This document shows positions 7,034-14,310 of a stretch of DNA of 41,824 bases, one piece after another (position 1 is the first letter of the stretch; the number at the start of each line of letters is the position of its first letter). The position numbers were made by a program, and so were the translations under genes. The notes below the pieces were generated by a model, which saw only the letters and a list, made by a program, of their open reading frames with translations, did not search any database and was not told the origin of the DNA. The DNA is from Pseudomonas sp. ISL-84 (lineage in GTDB: Bacteria; Bacillota; Bacilli; Bacillales; Cytobacillaceae), in the NCBI GenBank assembly GCA_018613035.1, contig JAGGRA010000007.1, positions 1 through 41,824 of the forward strand, given 5' to 3'.

Positions 7034-7062
7034 AAGGCCGCATCCAGGAATGCAGCCTTACT
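7034..7062 (-). terminator. Terminator of the first iron-ABC operon
   Basis: On the minus strand, AAGGCTGCAT-TCCTGG-ATGCGGCCTT with T residues following. The stem has one mismatch or wobble and lies about 15 bases beyond the permease stop codon. Confidence 0.7.
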
Positions 7063-7075
7063 GATAAAGGGAAAA

Positions 7076-8083
7076 TTATTTTTTTAATAATAAATACATA
7101 AAATAAGGAGCCCCTATGAGTGCGACCATGATGCCAGCCGGAAGTCCGTCCGGATCAACGAGATTCCGGCCAATCGTGTCAGCGAATAATAGAAGCCATC
7201 CTCCCAAAAGAATAGCAATCGGAATAAACAGCTGGTTACGCGGTCCGACAAGTGCTTTAGCCATGTGCGGCGCAATTAAGCCTATAAAGGCAATTCCGCC
7301 AGTTACAGACACAGCTGAGGCTGCCAATGCAACAGCCGTAAGCAGAAGGATGATCCGTTCTTTTTCAATCGATACCCCTATTCCAATGGCGACTGGCTCA
7401 TTTAGGCTTAAGAGATTCAAACGATTTGCTTTATATAAAGTAAATGGAATAAGCAGAAGAAGCCATGGAAGGAGTGCCCAGATGAATGGCCAATCCGTCC
7501 CCCATATATTCCCTGATAGCCATTTAGCAATAAAATCGACTTTCTCTCTTTCAGCAGATGAGATCAGGACTATCATGACACCTGAAAGCGCCATGGAAAA
7601 CCCGACCCCGACCAGCACCATTTTTACAGGCTGAAGCCCTTCACTTTTTTTATAGGAAAAAGCATAGATAAGAATGGCTGTTAGTAAAGCACCGAAAAAT
7701 GCGCATAGCGGCAGCATGTAGATGAAAGAGCCAGCTTCAATCGGGAAGAACAGAAAGAAAACGGCGATCGCTACACCGGCACCGGAGTTGATGCCAATGA
7801 TGCCCGGGTCCGCCAGATCATTACGAGTTATTCCTTGTAAAATGGCACCGGACAATGCAAGTGCCATGCCGGCCAGTACAGTGATAAATACCCGCGGCAG
7901 TCGAATCGAAAATAACACGAATTCTTCTTTAAAAGTGCCCTGTCCCAGGATCGTCGGGATCAAGCGGTCATATGAAAGGGAGGCATAGCCTAATCCCATA
8001 CCAATAACAATGGTTATCATAATGAGCGCTGATAAAATTCCAATTAAAATCAGCTGTTTTTTTACTAATTCTGGCTGGATCAT
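7076..8083 (-). CDS. FecCD-family iron-siderophore ABC permease (second of the operon)
   Basis: This 335-residue permease has about nine to ten membrane helices and is one half of the transmembrane channel for a ferric siderophore. Family marks are RLPRVFITVLAGMALALSGAILQGITRNDLADPGIIGINSGAG near residues 62-105 and GGIAFIGLIAPHMAKALVGP (about 264-283), the latter including the coupling-helix region that contacts the ATPase. Its ATG overlaps the stop codon of the preceding permease by four bases, so the two are translated as a pair. It is the last gene of a Fur-box-controlled operon and is followed by a terminator. The substrate is inferred from the binding protein in the operon, not from this protein. 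Confidence 0.9.
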   Translation of the reverse strand: MIQPELVKKQLILIGILSALIMITIVIGMGLGYASLSYDRLIPTILGQGTFKEEFVLFSIRLPRVFITVLAGMALALSGAILQGITRNDLADPGIIGINSGAGVAIAVFFLFFPIEAGSFIYMLPLCAFFGALLTAILIYAFSYKKSEGLQPVKMVLVGVGFSMALSGVMIVLISSAEREKVDFIAKWLSGNIWGTDWPFIWALLPWLLLLIPFTLYKANRLNLLSLNEPVAIGIGVSIEKERIILLLTAVALAASAVSVTGGIAFIGLIAPHMAKALVGPRNQLFIPIAILLGGWLLLFADTIGRNLVDPDGLPAGIMVALIGAPYFMYLLLKK

Positions 8084-9090
8084 GAGAACGTCTTACCTCC
8101 TTTATGGACAATGAACAGGAAGAAAGGAAGCCCCATTACCGCAATGATCGCTGCAACTGGTGTTTCATAAGGAGCATTGATGGTTCTGCCCAGTGTATCG
8201 GCCAGAAGCATAAAGGTAGCTCCTGTGAGGGCGGACATGGGCAGAATAAAACGATAATCCGTACCGACAATAGCACGAACGATATGAGGCACCATTAACC
8301 CGATAAACGCCATATTCCCCACAAGCGCCACTGATGCGCCTGCAAGCAGGGTAACTAAAATGAACAGAATGACTTTAATCTGAGTTGTGTTTTGGCCCAA
8401 ACCTACAGCAACTTCCTCATTCAAGCTTAAAATAGTGAGCTGCTTGGACATGAAAAGGGCAATAAGAATTCCAATTGAGATAACCGGTATAATCACGTGC
8501 AGCTGGGTCCAGGATGTGCCGACGAGTCCGCCTGCAGTCCACATGCTGACATCTTTTGAAATCTTAAAATAGATGCCGACTCCTTCTGCTATTGCAAAAA
8601 GGAAGGCAGAAACCGCAGCTCCGGCCAAAACGATCCGAATAGGAGAAAAGCCTCCTTTTTTCATGGCGCCCATGCCGAAAACCAACAGGGCTCCGACAGC
8701 TGCACCGATAAAGCAGGCGAACAAGATCCCGATGTAGTTTGCTGAGGGAATAAGAACCAGCGTTATGGCAAGAGCGGCATTTGCACCAGCTGTTAATCCG
8801 AGCAGTCCCGGATCAGCAAGAGGGTTTCTTGTCATTCCCTGCATAATGGCCCCGGAAATGCTAAGAGCAGCGCCGACGAAAATAGCAGCCATTTCACGGG
8901 GCAGGCGGATTTCACGAATAATCGAAATTTTTTCTCCAGAAGCATTAGAAGTAAGCGCCAGCCAAACGTCCTTGACCGTTACATCGGCTGCCCCAAACAC
9001 ACAGGCAATCACAAACATGCCGGCAAAAATAGCGAAGCCTGCTGCCAGTTTATATATAAATGGAATGAAGGGTTGAGCATCTTTAGTCAT
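8080..9090 (-). CDS. FecCD-family iron-siderophore ABC permease (first of the operon)
   Basis: A polytopic permease of 336 residues from the chosen start. It has the family core IRLPREMAAIFVGAALSISGAIMQGMTRNPLADPG and GNMAFIGLMVPHIVRAIVGTDYR. A longer frame runs to 9165, but those 25 residues are polar and charged, unlike the N-terminus of the family, and the start MTKDAQPF at 9090 is followed by the first membrane helix. Neither start has a strong ribosome binding site; GATGAG lies near the 9090 start. It sits 171 bases after the binding-protein gene, with a hairpin in the gap, and overlaps the next permease by ATGA. Confidence 0.87.
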   Translation of the reverse strand: MTKDAQPFIPFIYKLAAGFAIFAGMFVIACVFGAADVTVKDVWLALTSNASGEKISIIREIRLPREMAAIFVGAALSISGAIMQGMTRNPLADPGLLGLTAGANAALAITLVLIPSANYIGILFACFIGAAVGALLVFGMGAMKKGGFSPIRIVLAGAAVSAFLFAIAEGVGIYFKISKDVSMWTAGGLVGTSWTQLHVIIPVISIGILIALFMSKQLTILSLNEEVAVGLGQNTTQIKVILFILVTLLAGASVALVGNMAFIGLMVPHIVRAIVGTDYRFILPMSALTGATFMLLADTLGRTINAPYETPVAAIIAVMGLPFFLFIVHKGGKTFS

Positions 9091-9169
9091 TGTATTCTCA
9101 TCTTTCTTTATAGAATCAGAACCTATATCTTTGAAATTGGATAACTGTCTCGCTTCACAAATCATCGCC

Positions 9170-9217
9170 CGACTAGAAGCGCTCGCTTTTAGGAGGAGGC
9201 GCCTTGCGCTTTTCTAA
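9170..9217. repeat. Imperfect inverted repeat (AGAAGCGC ... GCGCTTTTCT)
   Basis: The stretch GACTAGAAGCGCTCG, then GGAGGAGGCGCC, then TTGCGCTTTTCT forms imperfect inverted repeats. It resembles GC-rich intergenic repeats scattered in Bacillaceae. It lies between the binding-protein and permease genes, so it may act in the transcript or be a passive repeat. The family link is from memory. Confidence 0.35.
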
Positions 9218-9223
9218 ATAGGA

Positions 9224-9255
9224 AAGAGGAATTCCCAAAAATAAGAATCCCTCTT
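9224..9255 (-). terminator. Internal hairpin between binding-protein and permease genes (attenuator-like)
   Basis: AAGAGG(A)ATTC (9224-9234) pairs with GAAT(C)CCTCTT (9245-9255), starting six bases after the binding-protein stop codon. Minus-strand bases after it are not a clean T run, so it may stabilise the upstream mRNA or reduce readthrough. Either would yield more binding protein than permease. Confidence 0.55.
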
Positions 9256-9261
9256 ACAGTA

Positions 9262-10188
9262 TTAGTTTCCTAAAAATGATTCTTTAAAGAATTCCAGCTG
9301 TGCATCAAGTGTGATTGGGTCACTGAAGGATGCGCCATTGCCTTCCATTTCGAAGACACGATTATTTTTTACAGCAGGGATATTTTTGTACGTTTCCGTT
9401 TCCTGGAACGAATGATCTGCATCGGAGTATTTGCTAAGGACGATATAATCTCCTGCATATTCCGGAAGCACTTCAGTCGAAATGGCATAATAGCCATCTT
9501 TTAATGCCATCTCCTTTACTTTCTCCGGCATTTTTAAGTCCATTGCCTGATACAGGATTTCAGTTCCGCGTGCCCAGTTATCACCAAATACATAAAGCTG
9601 CTTATCAAAGATTTCGAATACAGAAACGGTTGCATCATCGCCAATCTTGGCACGGATTTCTTCACCAGCTTCTTCTGCACGCTGTTCAAAGTCTTCGACC
9701 CATTTTTTTGCTTCCTCTTCTTTATTCAGGAGCTTGCCGATTTCAACATGCTGAGAAAGATAATCTAATTTTCCCCATGTATAAGTGACGGTTGGTGCAA
9801 TTTCTTTTAGTTTATCGTAATTTTTAACAGTGGATAATGCAATGATCAAGTCTGGCTCTAGTTCAATAATCTTTTCTAGGTTATCCTCTGATACTTCTTC
9901 AGCATCTTTCAATTCTTCTTCAAAACGAGGGTTATTTTTAGACCATGTATCAACTCCTACGATATTAACACCTAACTGCATGACATTTCCAGTAAATCCA
10001 GAGAGGAGGACAACACGCTTAGGGTCAGCAGGGACTTCAACAGGTCCAGTCTCAGACTCATAAGTTACTGTGCCTGATTTCTTGTCTTCTTTTGGTTCTG
10101 ATGAGCTTGTATCTTTTTCTTCGGTATTGCCGCAGGCGCTAAGTAGCAGAAGCAGCAAGATGGTAAACGGGATCAATAGTTTCTTCAT
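9262..10188 (-). CDS. Ferric-siderophore substrate-binding lipoprotein (FpuA/YxeB-like)
   Basis: This 308-residue lipoprotein has a signal peptide with lipobox LLSACG (Cys19), an acidic linker, and then a class III (FepB/BtuF-fold) binding domain. The domain opens with GPVEVPADPKRVVLLSGFTGNVMQLGVNIVGVD and contains LEKIIELEPDLIIALSTVKNYDKLKEIAPTV, the usual hinge-side wording. The sequence near the start resembles, from memory, B. anthracis FpuA (petrobactin receptor) and B. subtilis YxeB (ferrioxamine receptor). Those two possibilities, petrobactin or a hydroxamate, stay open. Its first 50 bases lie inside the 3' end of the ATPase gene, so translation is coupled. A Fur box controls the operon. 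Confidence 0.85.
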   Translation of the reverse strand: MKKLLIPFTILLLLLLSACGNTEEKDTSSSEPKEDKKSGTVTYESETGPVEVPADPKRVVLLSGFTGNVMQLGVNIVGVDTWSKNNPRFEEELKDAEEVSEDNLEKIIELEPDLIIALSTVKNYDKLKEIAPTVTYTWGKLDYLSQHVEIGKLLNKEEEAKKWVEDFEQRAEEAGEEIRAKIGDDATVSVFEIFDKQLYVFGDNWARGTEILYQAMDLKMPEKVKEMALKDGYYAISTEVLPEYAGDYIVLSKYSDADHSFQETETYKNIPAVKNNRVFEMEGNGASFSDPITLDAQLEFFKESFLGN

Positions 10189-10984
10189 GTTGGTTTTCTC
10201 CTTTTAGTAAATTATAAGTAATACACATTGGCTTGTTTGTACGGGGGTCCCGCCCGATGACTGCATCAATATTGAATACTTTCCTTAAGACACCCTGTGT
10301 AATGACTTCTTCATAGCTTCCTGATTTAACAATTTCACCATCTTTTAATGCAACGATATGATCTGCGAAACGGGCTGCCTGGTTTAAATCATGCAGAACC
10401 ATTACGATCGTCCGCTCTTGCTCCTCATTGAGCTTTTGAAGCAGCTCCAGAACTTCAAGCTGGTGTGCCATATCTAGATAAGTAGTCGGCTCATCAAGGA
10501 AAATGATATCTGTTTCCTGTGCAAGAGCCATGGCGATCCACACTCTCTGGCGCTGGCCGCCTGACAGAGCATCAACAGGCCGGAATTTAAACTCTTTTGT
10601 GCCTGTCACTTCGAGTGCCCAGTCGATGACTTCATAATCCTTTTTCGTTAATCTTCCGAAGCCTTTCTGGTAAGGAAAGCGTCCGTATGAGACGAGCTCG
10701 CCAACCGTTAAACCGCTTGCACTTTCGGGCGTTTGCGGCAGGATTGCCATTTTCTTGGCAAGGATTTTCGTATTTTCTTTTGAGATGTTCTCCCCATCGA
10801 GAATGACATTTCCCGATTGGTGGGAGATGATCCGGGTGATTGCTTTTAAAAGGGTGGATTTCCCGCAGCCATTCGGGCCAATAATCGTTGTGATTTTTTT
10901 ATCAGGAATCTGGACACTGAGATCTTTCACAATCAAGCGTTCACTATACCCAATGTTCAAGCCATCTGTATATAGGCGGACCAT
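10139..10984 (-). CDS. Iron-siderophore ABC transporter ATPase (FepC/YusV-type)
   Basis: A 281-residue ATPase counted from MVRLYTDG at 10984; a longer frame to 11035 would start inside the Fur box and is rejected. It has Walker A GPNGCGKST, signature LSGGQRQRVWIAMALA, Walker B DIIFLDEPT and the switch His in VLHDLNQAARF. The tail DPRTNKPMCITY is typical of FecE/YusV siderophore ATPases. It powers the FecCD permeases at the cytosolic membrane face. It is the only siderophore ATPase in the window, so it may also serve the second permease pair (14311-16376), as YusV serves several uptake systems in B. subtilis. Its last codons overlap the binding-protein signal-peptide codons by 50 bases. Confidence 0.9.
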   Translation of the reverse strand: MVRLYTDGLNIGYSERLIVKDLSVQIPDKKITTIIGPNGCGKSTLLKAITRIISHQSGNVILDGENISKENTKILAKKMAILPQTPESASGLTVGELVSYGRFPYQKGFGRLTKKDYEVIDWALEVTGTKEFKFRPVDALSGGQRQRVWIAMALAQETDIIFLDEPTTYLDMAHQLEVLELLQKLNEEQERTIVMVLHDLNQAARFADHIVALKDGEIVKSGSYEEVITQGVLRKVFNIDAVIGRDPRTNKPMCITYNLLKGENQHEETIDPVYHLAASAT

Positions 10985-11019
10985 GATGTAACCTCCGTTT
11001 GTTTGAGAGTGTATTCTAA

Positions 11020-11034
11020 TGATAATGATTATCA
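11020..11034 (-). promoter_or_regulatory. Fur box of the first iron-ABC operon (perfect)
   Basis: TGATAAT-G-ATTATCA is the ideal 7-1-7 Bacillus Fur box, with no mismatches. It lies 35 bases upstream of the ATPase start and predicts iron repression. Confidence 0.93.
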
Positions 11035-11149
11035 ATGTCGGTTCCTTTTTACTATAAGTCTATCTGTTTTTTCTGTCAACAGAATTTCCGAGAAAAGTAC
11101 TCAGAAAAAAATTCATTGTAAAAGAAGAGGAAAGGTCGTATAGTTTAAG

Positions 11150-11164
11150 TGAGAATGATAATCA
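11150..11164 (+). promoter_or_regulatory. Fur box of the ferredoxin-NADP reductase-like gene
   Basis: TGAGAATGATAATCA differs from the consensus TGATAATnATTATCA at two positions. It is about 30 bases upstream of the reductase start codon. It is separate from the box of the divergent ABC operon, 116 bases away. Confidence 0.85.
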
Positions 11165-11193
11165 ATAATAATTGGTTATAGGAGTGAACGGAA

Positions 11194-12243
11194 ATGAAGC
11201 AGGCGGATATATATGATGTAACAGTAATTGGAGGAGGTCCTGCGGGACTTTATAGCACTTTTTACAGTGGTTTAAGAGAAATGAAAACGAAGCTGATTGA
11301 ATTCCAGCCTCAGCTGGGCGGAAAGATCCATGTGTATCCGGAAAAAATAATTTGGGATGTTGGCGGGCTGATGCCAACTCCAGGAGCAAAGCTGATCGAA
11401 CAGCTGGTAGAGCAGGGACTAACGTTTAACCCAACGGTTGTCCTTAATGAAAAAGTGGAATCCATCAGCAAGAATGAAGAGGGTTTATTTGTGTTGAAGG
11501 GATCTTCAGGCGAAGCGCATTTTTCAAAGACGGTCATTGTCGCGGTTGGCAGCGGGATTTTAAAGCCGCAGAAGCTGCAAATGGAAGGTGCTGAACGCTT
11601 TGAGATCTCCAATCTGAACTATACAGTTAAGTCTCTTGCACACTTTAAGGATAAAACGGTGATTGTTTCAGGAGGGGGCAATTCGGCAGTAGACTGGGCG
11701 AATGAATTGGAGCCGGTTGCGAAGCAGGTGTATATCACTTGCAGGAGAGAGGCGTTAACCGGCCATGAAGCTCAAGTTTCCCAGCTTATGAATAGCTCGG
11801 TTATCTGCATCAGCAATACATCGATAACCAAATTGATCGCAGGCGGAAATCATGAAGAAATTAAACAGGTCGAACTGACGAATCATCAAACGGGTGAGGT
11901 TTCTTATTTGGCGATCGATGAAGTGGTGATTAACCATGGATATGAACAGGATACTGCACTTTTGAAAAATAGCAATTTGAACATTGAAATGCTGGAGGAT
12001 TTCTATATTGCCGGAAACGCGAACAGCGAAACGTCTGTAGGGGGTCTTTATGCGGCCGGGGATATCCTTAAACATGATGGCAAACTGCATTTGATAGCCG
12101 GGGCATTCCAGGACGCCGCTAATGCAGTCAATAAAGCCAAGCAGTATATTGAGCCGGATGCTGCCGGGGCAGCGATGGTTTCGTCTCATAATGATGTTTT
12201 TAAAAAGCGGAATCGGGAATTGGTAAAGCAGCTGGTGAAGTAG
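11194..12243 (+). CDS. ycgT: Thioredoxin-reductase-like ferredoxin--NADP+ reductase (YcgT-like)
   Basis: A 349-residue FAD/NAD(P)H flavoprotein of the TrxR-like ferredoxin-NADP reductase group. The FAD site VIGGGPAGLYSTFYSGLR is at residues 11-28, and the NADPH site VSGGGNSAVDWANEL is near 156-170. The second FAD motif is GGLYAAGDI with HLIAGAFQDAANAVNKAKQYI. The redox-active CxxC of true thioredoxin reductases is absent, as expected for this group. B. subtilis YcgT belongs to the Fur regulon, and the same control is visible here. It may supply electrons to release iron from imported ferric siderophore; that role is inferred from context. The ribosome binding site is TAGGAGTGAA. Confidence 0.85.
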   Translation: MKQADIYDVTVIGGGPAGLYSTFYSGLREMKTKLIEFQPQLGGKIHVYPEKIIWDVGGLMPTPGAKLIEQLVEQGLTFNPTVVLNEKVESISKNEEGLFVLKGSSGEAHFSKTVIVAVGSGILKPQKLQMEGAERFEISNLNYTVKSLAHFKDKTVIVSGGGNSAVDWANELEPVAKQVYITCRREALTGHEAQVSQLMNSSVICISNTSITKLIAGGNHEEIKQVELTNHQTGEVSYLAIDEVVINHGYEQDTALLKNSNLNIEMLEDFYIAGNANSETSVGGLYAAGDILKHDGKLHLIAGAFQDAANAVNKAKQYIEPDAAGAAMVSSHNDVFKKRNRELVKQLVK

Positions 12244-12551
12244 GGCAGAATTGATTGTGTGCATAACTAGGCGAAGAAGTTATGATAAACCCAGATTAAT
12301 ATTTTCTTCGGTGATAAAGTTGAGAGTACACGCATTGGCAGATCTAGTAGAGTTATAACACTGAAAAAATATTATGGTACATAAATTAACTATCTGCACA
12401 TGAAAGATTATATCCGTACATAGCTCCATGCTATTTGCGCAATGGGTTTGAATAGTGAAATTAGCACAAATAGAGATCCGAATGCCCAAATGGCCATCAG
12501 AAGCAAAAGTTCATGCAAAAACCGGCTCACTTCGTATGTGAGCCGGTTTTT
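12244..12551. other. 308-base gap: no gene seen, bidirectional terminator at right end
   Basis: The stretch is AT-rich. It has only short frames without ribosome binding sites and shows no operator that I can support. The only clear element is the terminator at 12517-12551. No terminator lies close behind the reductase gene, so its transcript may run to that hairpin. Confidence 0.6.
12517..12551. terminator. Strong bidirectional terminator
   Basis: AAAAACCGGCTCAC (12517-12530), loop TTCGTAT, GTGAGCCGGTTTTT (12538-12551): a 14-base perfect stem with A and T runs on each side. It ends the MFS gene (minus) and can stop readthrough from the reductase gene (plus). Confidence 0.93.
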
Positions 12552-13766
12552 TTACGTGCTTACTTTTTCATTTATGTGCACTTCTGTCCGAAGCTTGCGG
12601 GATTTAGCGAAGAAAGATGCTGTCATCACCAGGGATAGAATGCCAAAGATTACGACCATTATTTGCAGGCCAACTGCGTCAAGCAGGAATCCTGTCAGCA
12701 GGAGCACGATTTGGAAAATAACACGATCGAGCATGTTTCGGAAGGAGAAAAATCTTCCGTGGAATTCTTTTGGCACCCTCGTTTGAAAAATGGTAGCTGC
12801 AGTTGGGAAGAAACAGCCAACCGCGAACCCGAATACAAAGAAGGCCACAATGGATAGCACAGGCACATCTGCAAAGTACAGAAGAAGCTGTGAGACGCCA
12901 ATGACAAATGAGAAGAAAAATAAAATAGCATATGGCGAACGCTTTTGGCTGATTTGTTTGACGATAAATGCGCCAAGCATGAAGCCGATTCCTTCTGCGG
13001 TGTAGATTAATCCTTTAATGGATGAACTGTCCTGGAGTTCGCTGATGTTGATGACCATCAGGTTGAAGCCGCCAAGAAACAGCAATGGGACCAGGGTTAA
13101 AATCAATGTCATGAATACAATGGGAAGGCCTTTAATAATCGGGAAAACTTCCTTGAACCCTCCGCTGCTTTTGGCAGACTCTTTTCCTGTACTTCGTTGG
13201 TCCCTTTTTTCCTCGAAGTCCATTAACCAGGTGAGTCCGAATAGAATCAGGTATGCTACCAGAGATCCGATATAAAGCATGGATAATGGCAGAATGACTA
13301 ATAGAACACCAGCCAGGGCTGTACCTAATATCCTGGAAAGGGTGGAAACATTCATGTGTACACCATTCAGCTGCAGTAAATCTTTTTCTGCAACCACAAG
13401 AGGGATGGCTGCCTGCAGTGCAGGAAAGTAAAAGGCTGCTGACAATTGTATAACAACCAGGAACAGAACCATCCACCAGACAGAACCGGTTTGAATGGCA
13501 ACTAGCATGAAAATGACACTAATGGCTCTGACAAAACCTGCTCCGAGCATTACCGTCTTTTTATTCAGCTGATCTGTGATCCTGCCGGCAAGGGGGCCAA
13601 CCGCAATGCCTGCCAGCAAACCGGATGCAAGAATAAGTGATTTTAAGAAATCAGAAGGGACTTTTTCCTGCATAAATTCAAGGTTTCCAATAATGCCAAG
13701 CCACAAGCCAAGCCCGGCAATAAATTCACCAGATAATAGAATCCAAACATTTTTATTTTTCCACAT
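12552..13766 (-). CDS. MFS transporter (EntS-like family); candidate siderophore exporter
   Basis: A 404-residue major facilitator with twelve predicted helices in two halves, separated by a charged loop near residue 190-205 (FEEKRDQRSTGKES). The loop-2/3 signature GPLAGRITDQLNKKTVM and the late FHGRFFSFRNMLDRV are typical of the MFS_3 group, which includes EntS (enterobactin export) and macrolide pumps. The gene is divergent from a haem monooxygenase gene with one Fur box between them, inside a siderophore island that has synthesis and uptake genes. Export of the siderophore is a reasonable inference but not shown. The ribosome binding site GTGAGG lies about eight bases before ATG 13766. Confidence 0.8.
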   Translation of the reverse strand: MWKNKNVWILLSGEFIAGLGLWLGIIGNLEFMQEKVPSDFLKSLILASGLLAGIAVGPLAGRITDQLNKKTVMLGAGFVRAISVIFMLVAIQTGSVWWMVLFLVVIQLSAAFYFPALQAAIPLVVAEKDLLQLNGVHMNVSTLSRILGTALAGVLLVILPLSMLYIGSLVAYLILFGLTWLMDFEEKRDQRSTGKESAKSSGGFKEVFPIIKGLPIVFMTLILTLVPLLFLGGFNLMVINISELQDSSSIKGLIYTAEGIGFMLGAFIVKQISQKRSPYAILFFFSFVIGVSQLLLYFADVPVLSIVAFFVFGFAVGCFFPTAATIFQTRVPKEFHGRFFSFRNMLDRVIFQIVLLLTGFLLDAVGLQIMVVIFGILSLVMTASFFAKSRKLRTEVHINEKVST

Positions 13767-13860
13767 GTCGCTGCCTCACTAATTTTAGTAAAATTTCGAT
13801 AATCTAAAGATACTATAAACTTACAAAATAATGAATCTGTTTTTTTATAATAGTTGAAAA

Positions 13861-13875
13861 TGAAAATCGTTATCA
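13861..13875. promoter_or_regulatory. Fur box between the MFS and haem monooxygenase genes
   Basis: TGAAAATCGTTATCA matches the 15-base consensus at all but two positions. It is 39 bases upstream of the monooxygenase start and 95 bases upstream of the divergent MFS start. Control of the monooxygenase is likely and of the MFS gene possible. Confidence 0.75.
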
Positions 13876-13913
13876 ATTATAATAACAGAAAAGGGACAGA
13901 GGAGGAAATAGGT

Positions 13914-14249
13914 ATGTTTATTCAATTAAAGACCATTAAGGTTAAAGAGGGCCATGCGGAAAAAATGGTGGAGCGCTTTGCCGGAGAAGGAATCATTGAG
14001 GAACAGCCCGGGTTTCTTGATTTAAATGTATTGAAGAAAAAGCAGCGCAGCGGGGATGAAGAAATAATGGTTATGATCCGCTGGGAATCTGAAGAGGCAT
14101 GGAAGGCATGGGAAACAAGCGAAGTACATATCGCAGGCCATCGTGCGAACCGAGGGAAGCCAAAGCCTGAGTTTATTATTGAAAGCAGTCAGGATGTATA
14201 TCATGTTTTAGGCCAAAAGCAGTACAGAGAGCCTGAAGAAGTAAAATAA
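13914..14249 (+). CDS. hmoA: IsdG/HmoA-like haem-degrading monooxygenase
   Basis: A 111-residue ABM-fold (ferredoxin-like dimer) protein. It has PGFLDLNVL in strand two, IRWESEEAWKAWETSE containing the conserved Trp, and His in EVHIAGHRANRG that fits the haem-binding His of IsdG/HmoA. Such proteins open the haem ring to release iron. The start was set at ATG 13914, preceded by GGAGGAAA (13901-13908); a frame beginning at 13854 would run through the Fur box and is rejected. No haem importer is visible in the window, so it may serve haem obtained elsewhere. Activity is inferred from family and Fur control. A terminator follows. Confidence 0.8.
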   Translation: MFIQLKTIKVKEGHAEKMVERFAGEGIIEEQPGFLDLNVLKKKQRSGDEEIMVMIRWESEEAWKAWETSEVHIAGHRANRGKPKPEFIIESSQDVYHVLGQKQYREPEEVK

Positions 14250-14255
14250 AGCTGT

Positions 14256-14296
14256 AAGGCCCATTCATAAAGGGACTTTTGAATGGGCCTTTTTAT
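14256..14296 (+). terminator. Terminator of the haem monooxygenase gene
   Basis: AAGGCCCATTC (14256-14266) pairs with GAATGGGCCTT (14281-14291), an 11-base perfect stem followed by TTTTA. Confidence 0.9.
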
Positions 14297-14310
14297 TGCA
14301 CTTACAAGTG

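Noticed and set aside
7116..7634. 172-codon plus-strand frame opposite the first permease gene
   Set aside because: Antisense shadow of a GC-biased membrane gene; no start context and no recognised domain.
12409..12510. Minus-strand frame of about 30 codons with one hydrophobic helix, directly after the MFS terminator
   Set aside because: No ribosome binding site, lies behind a strong terminator and no known family; possible only as a decayed fragment.
13854..13913. Longer start of the haem monooxygenase gene
   Set aside because: It would read through the Fur box, and a strong ribosome binding site serves ATG 13914.
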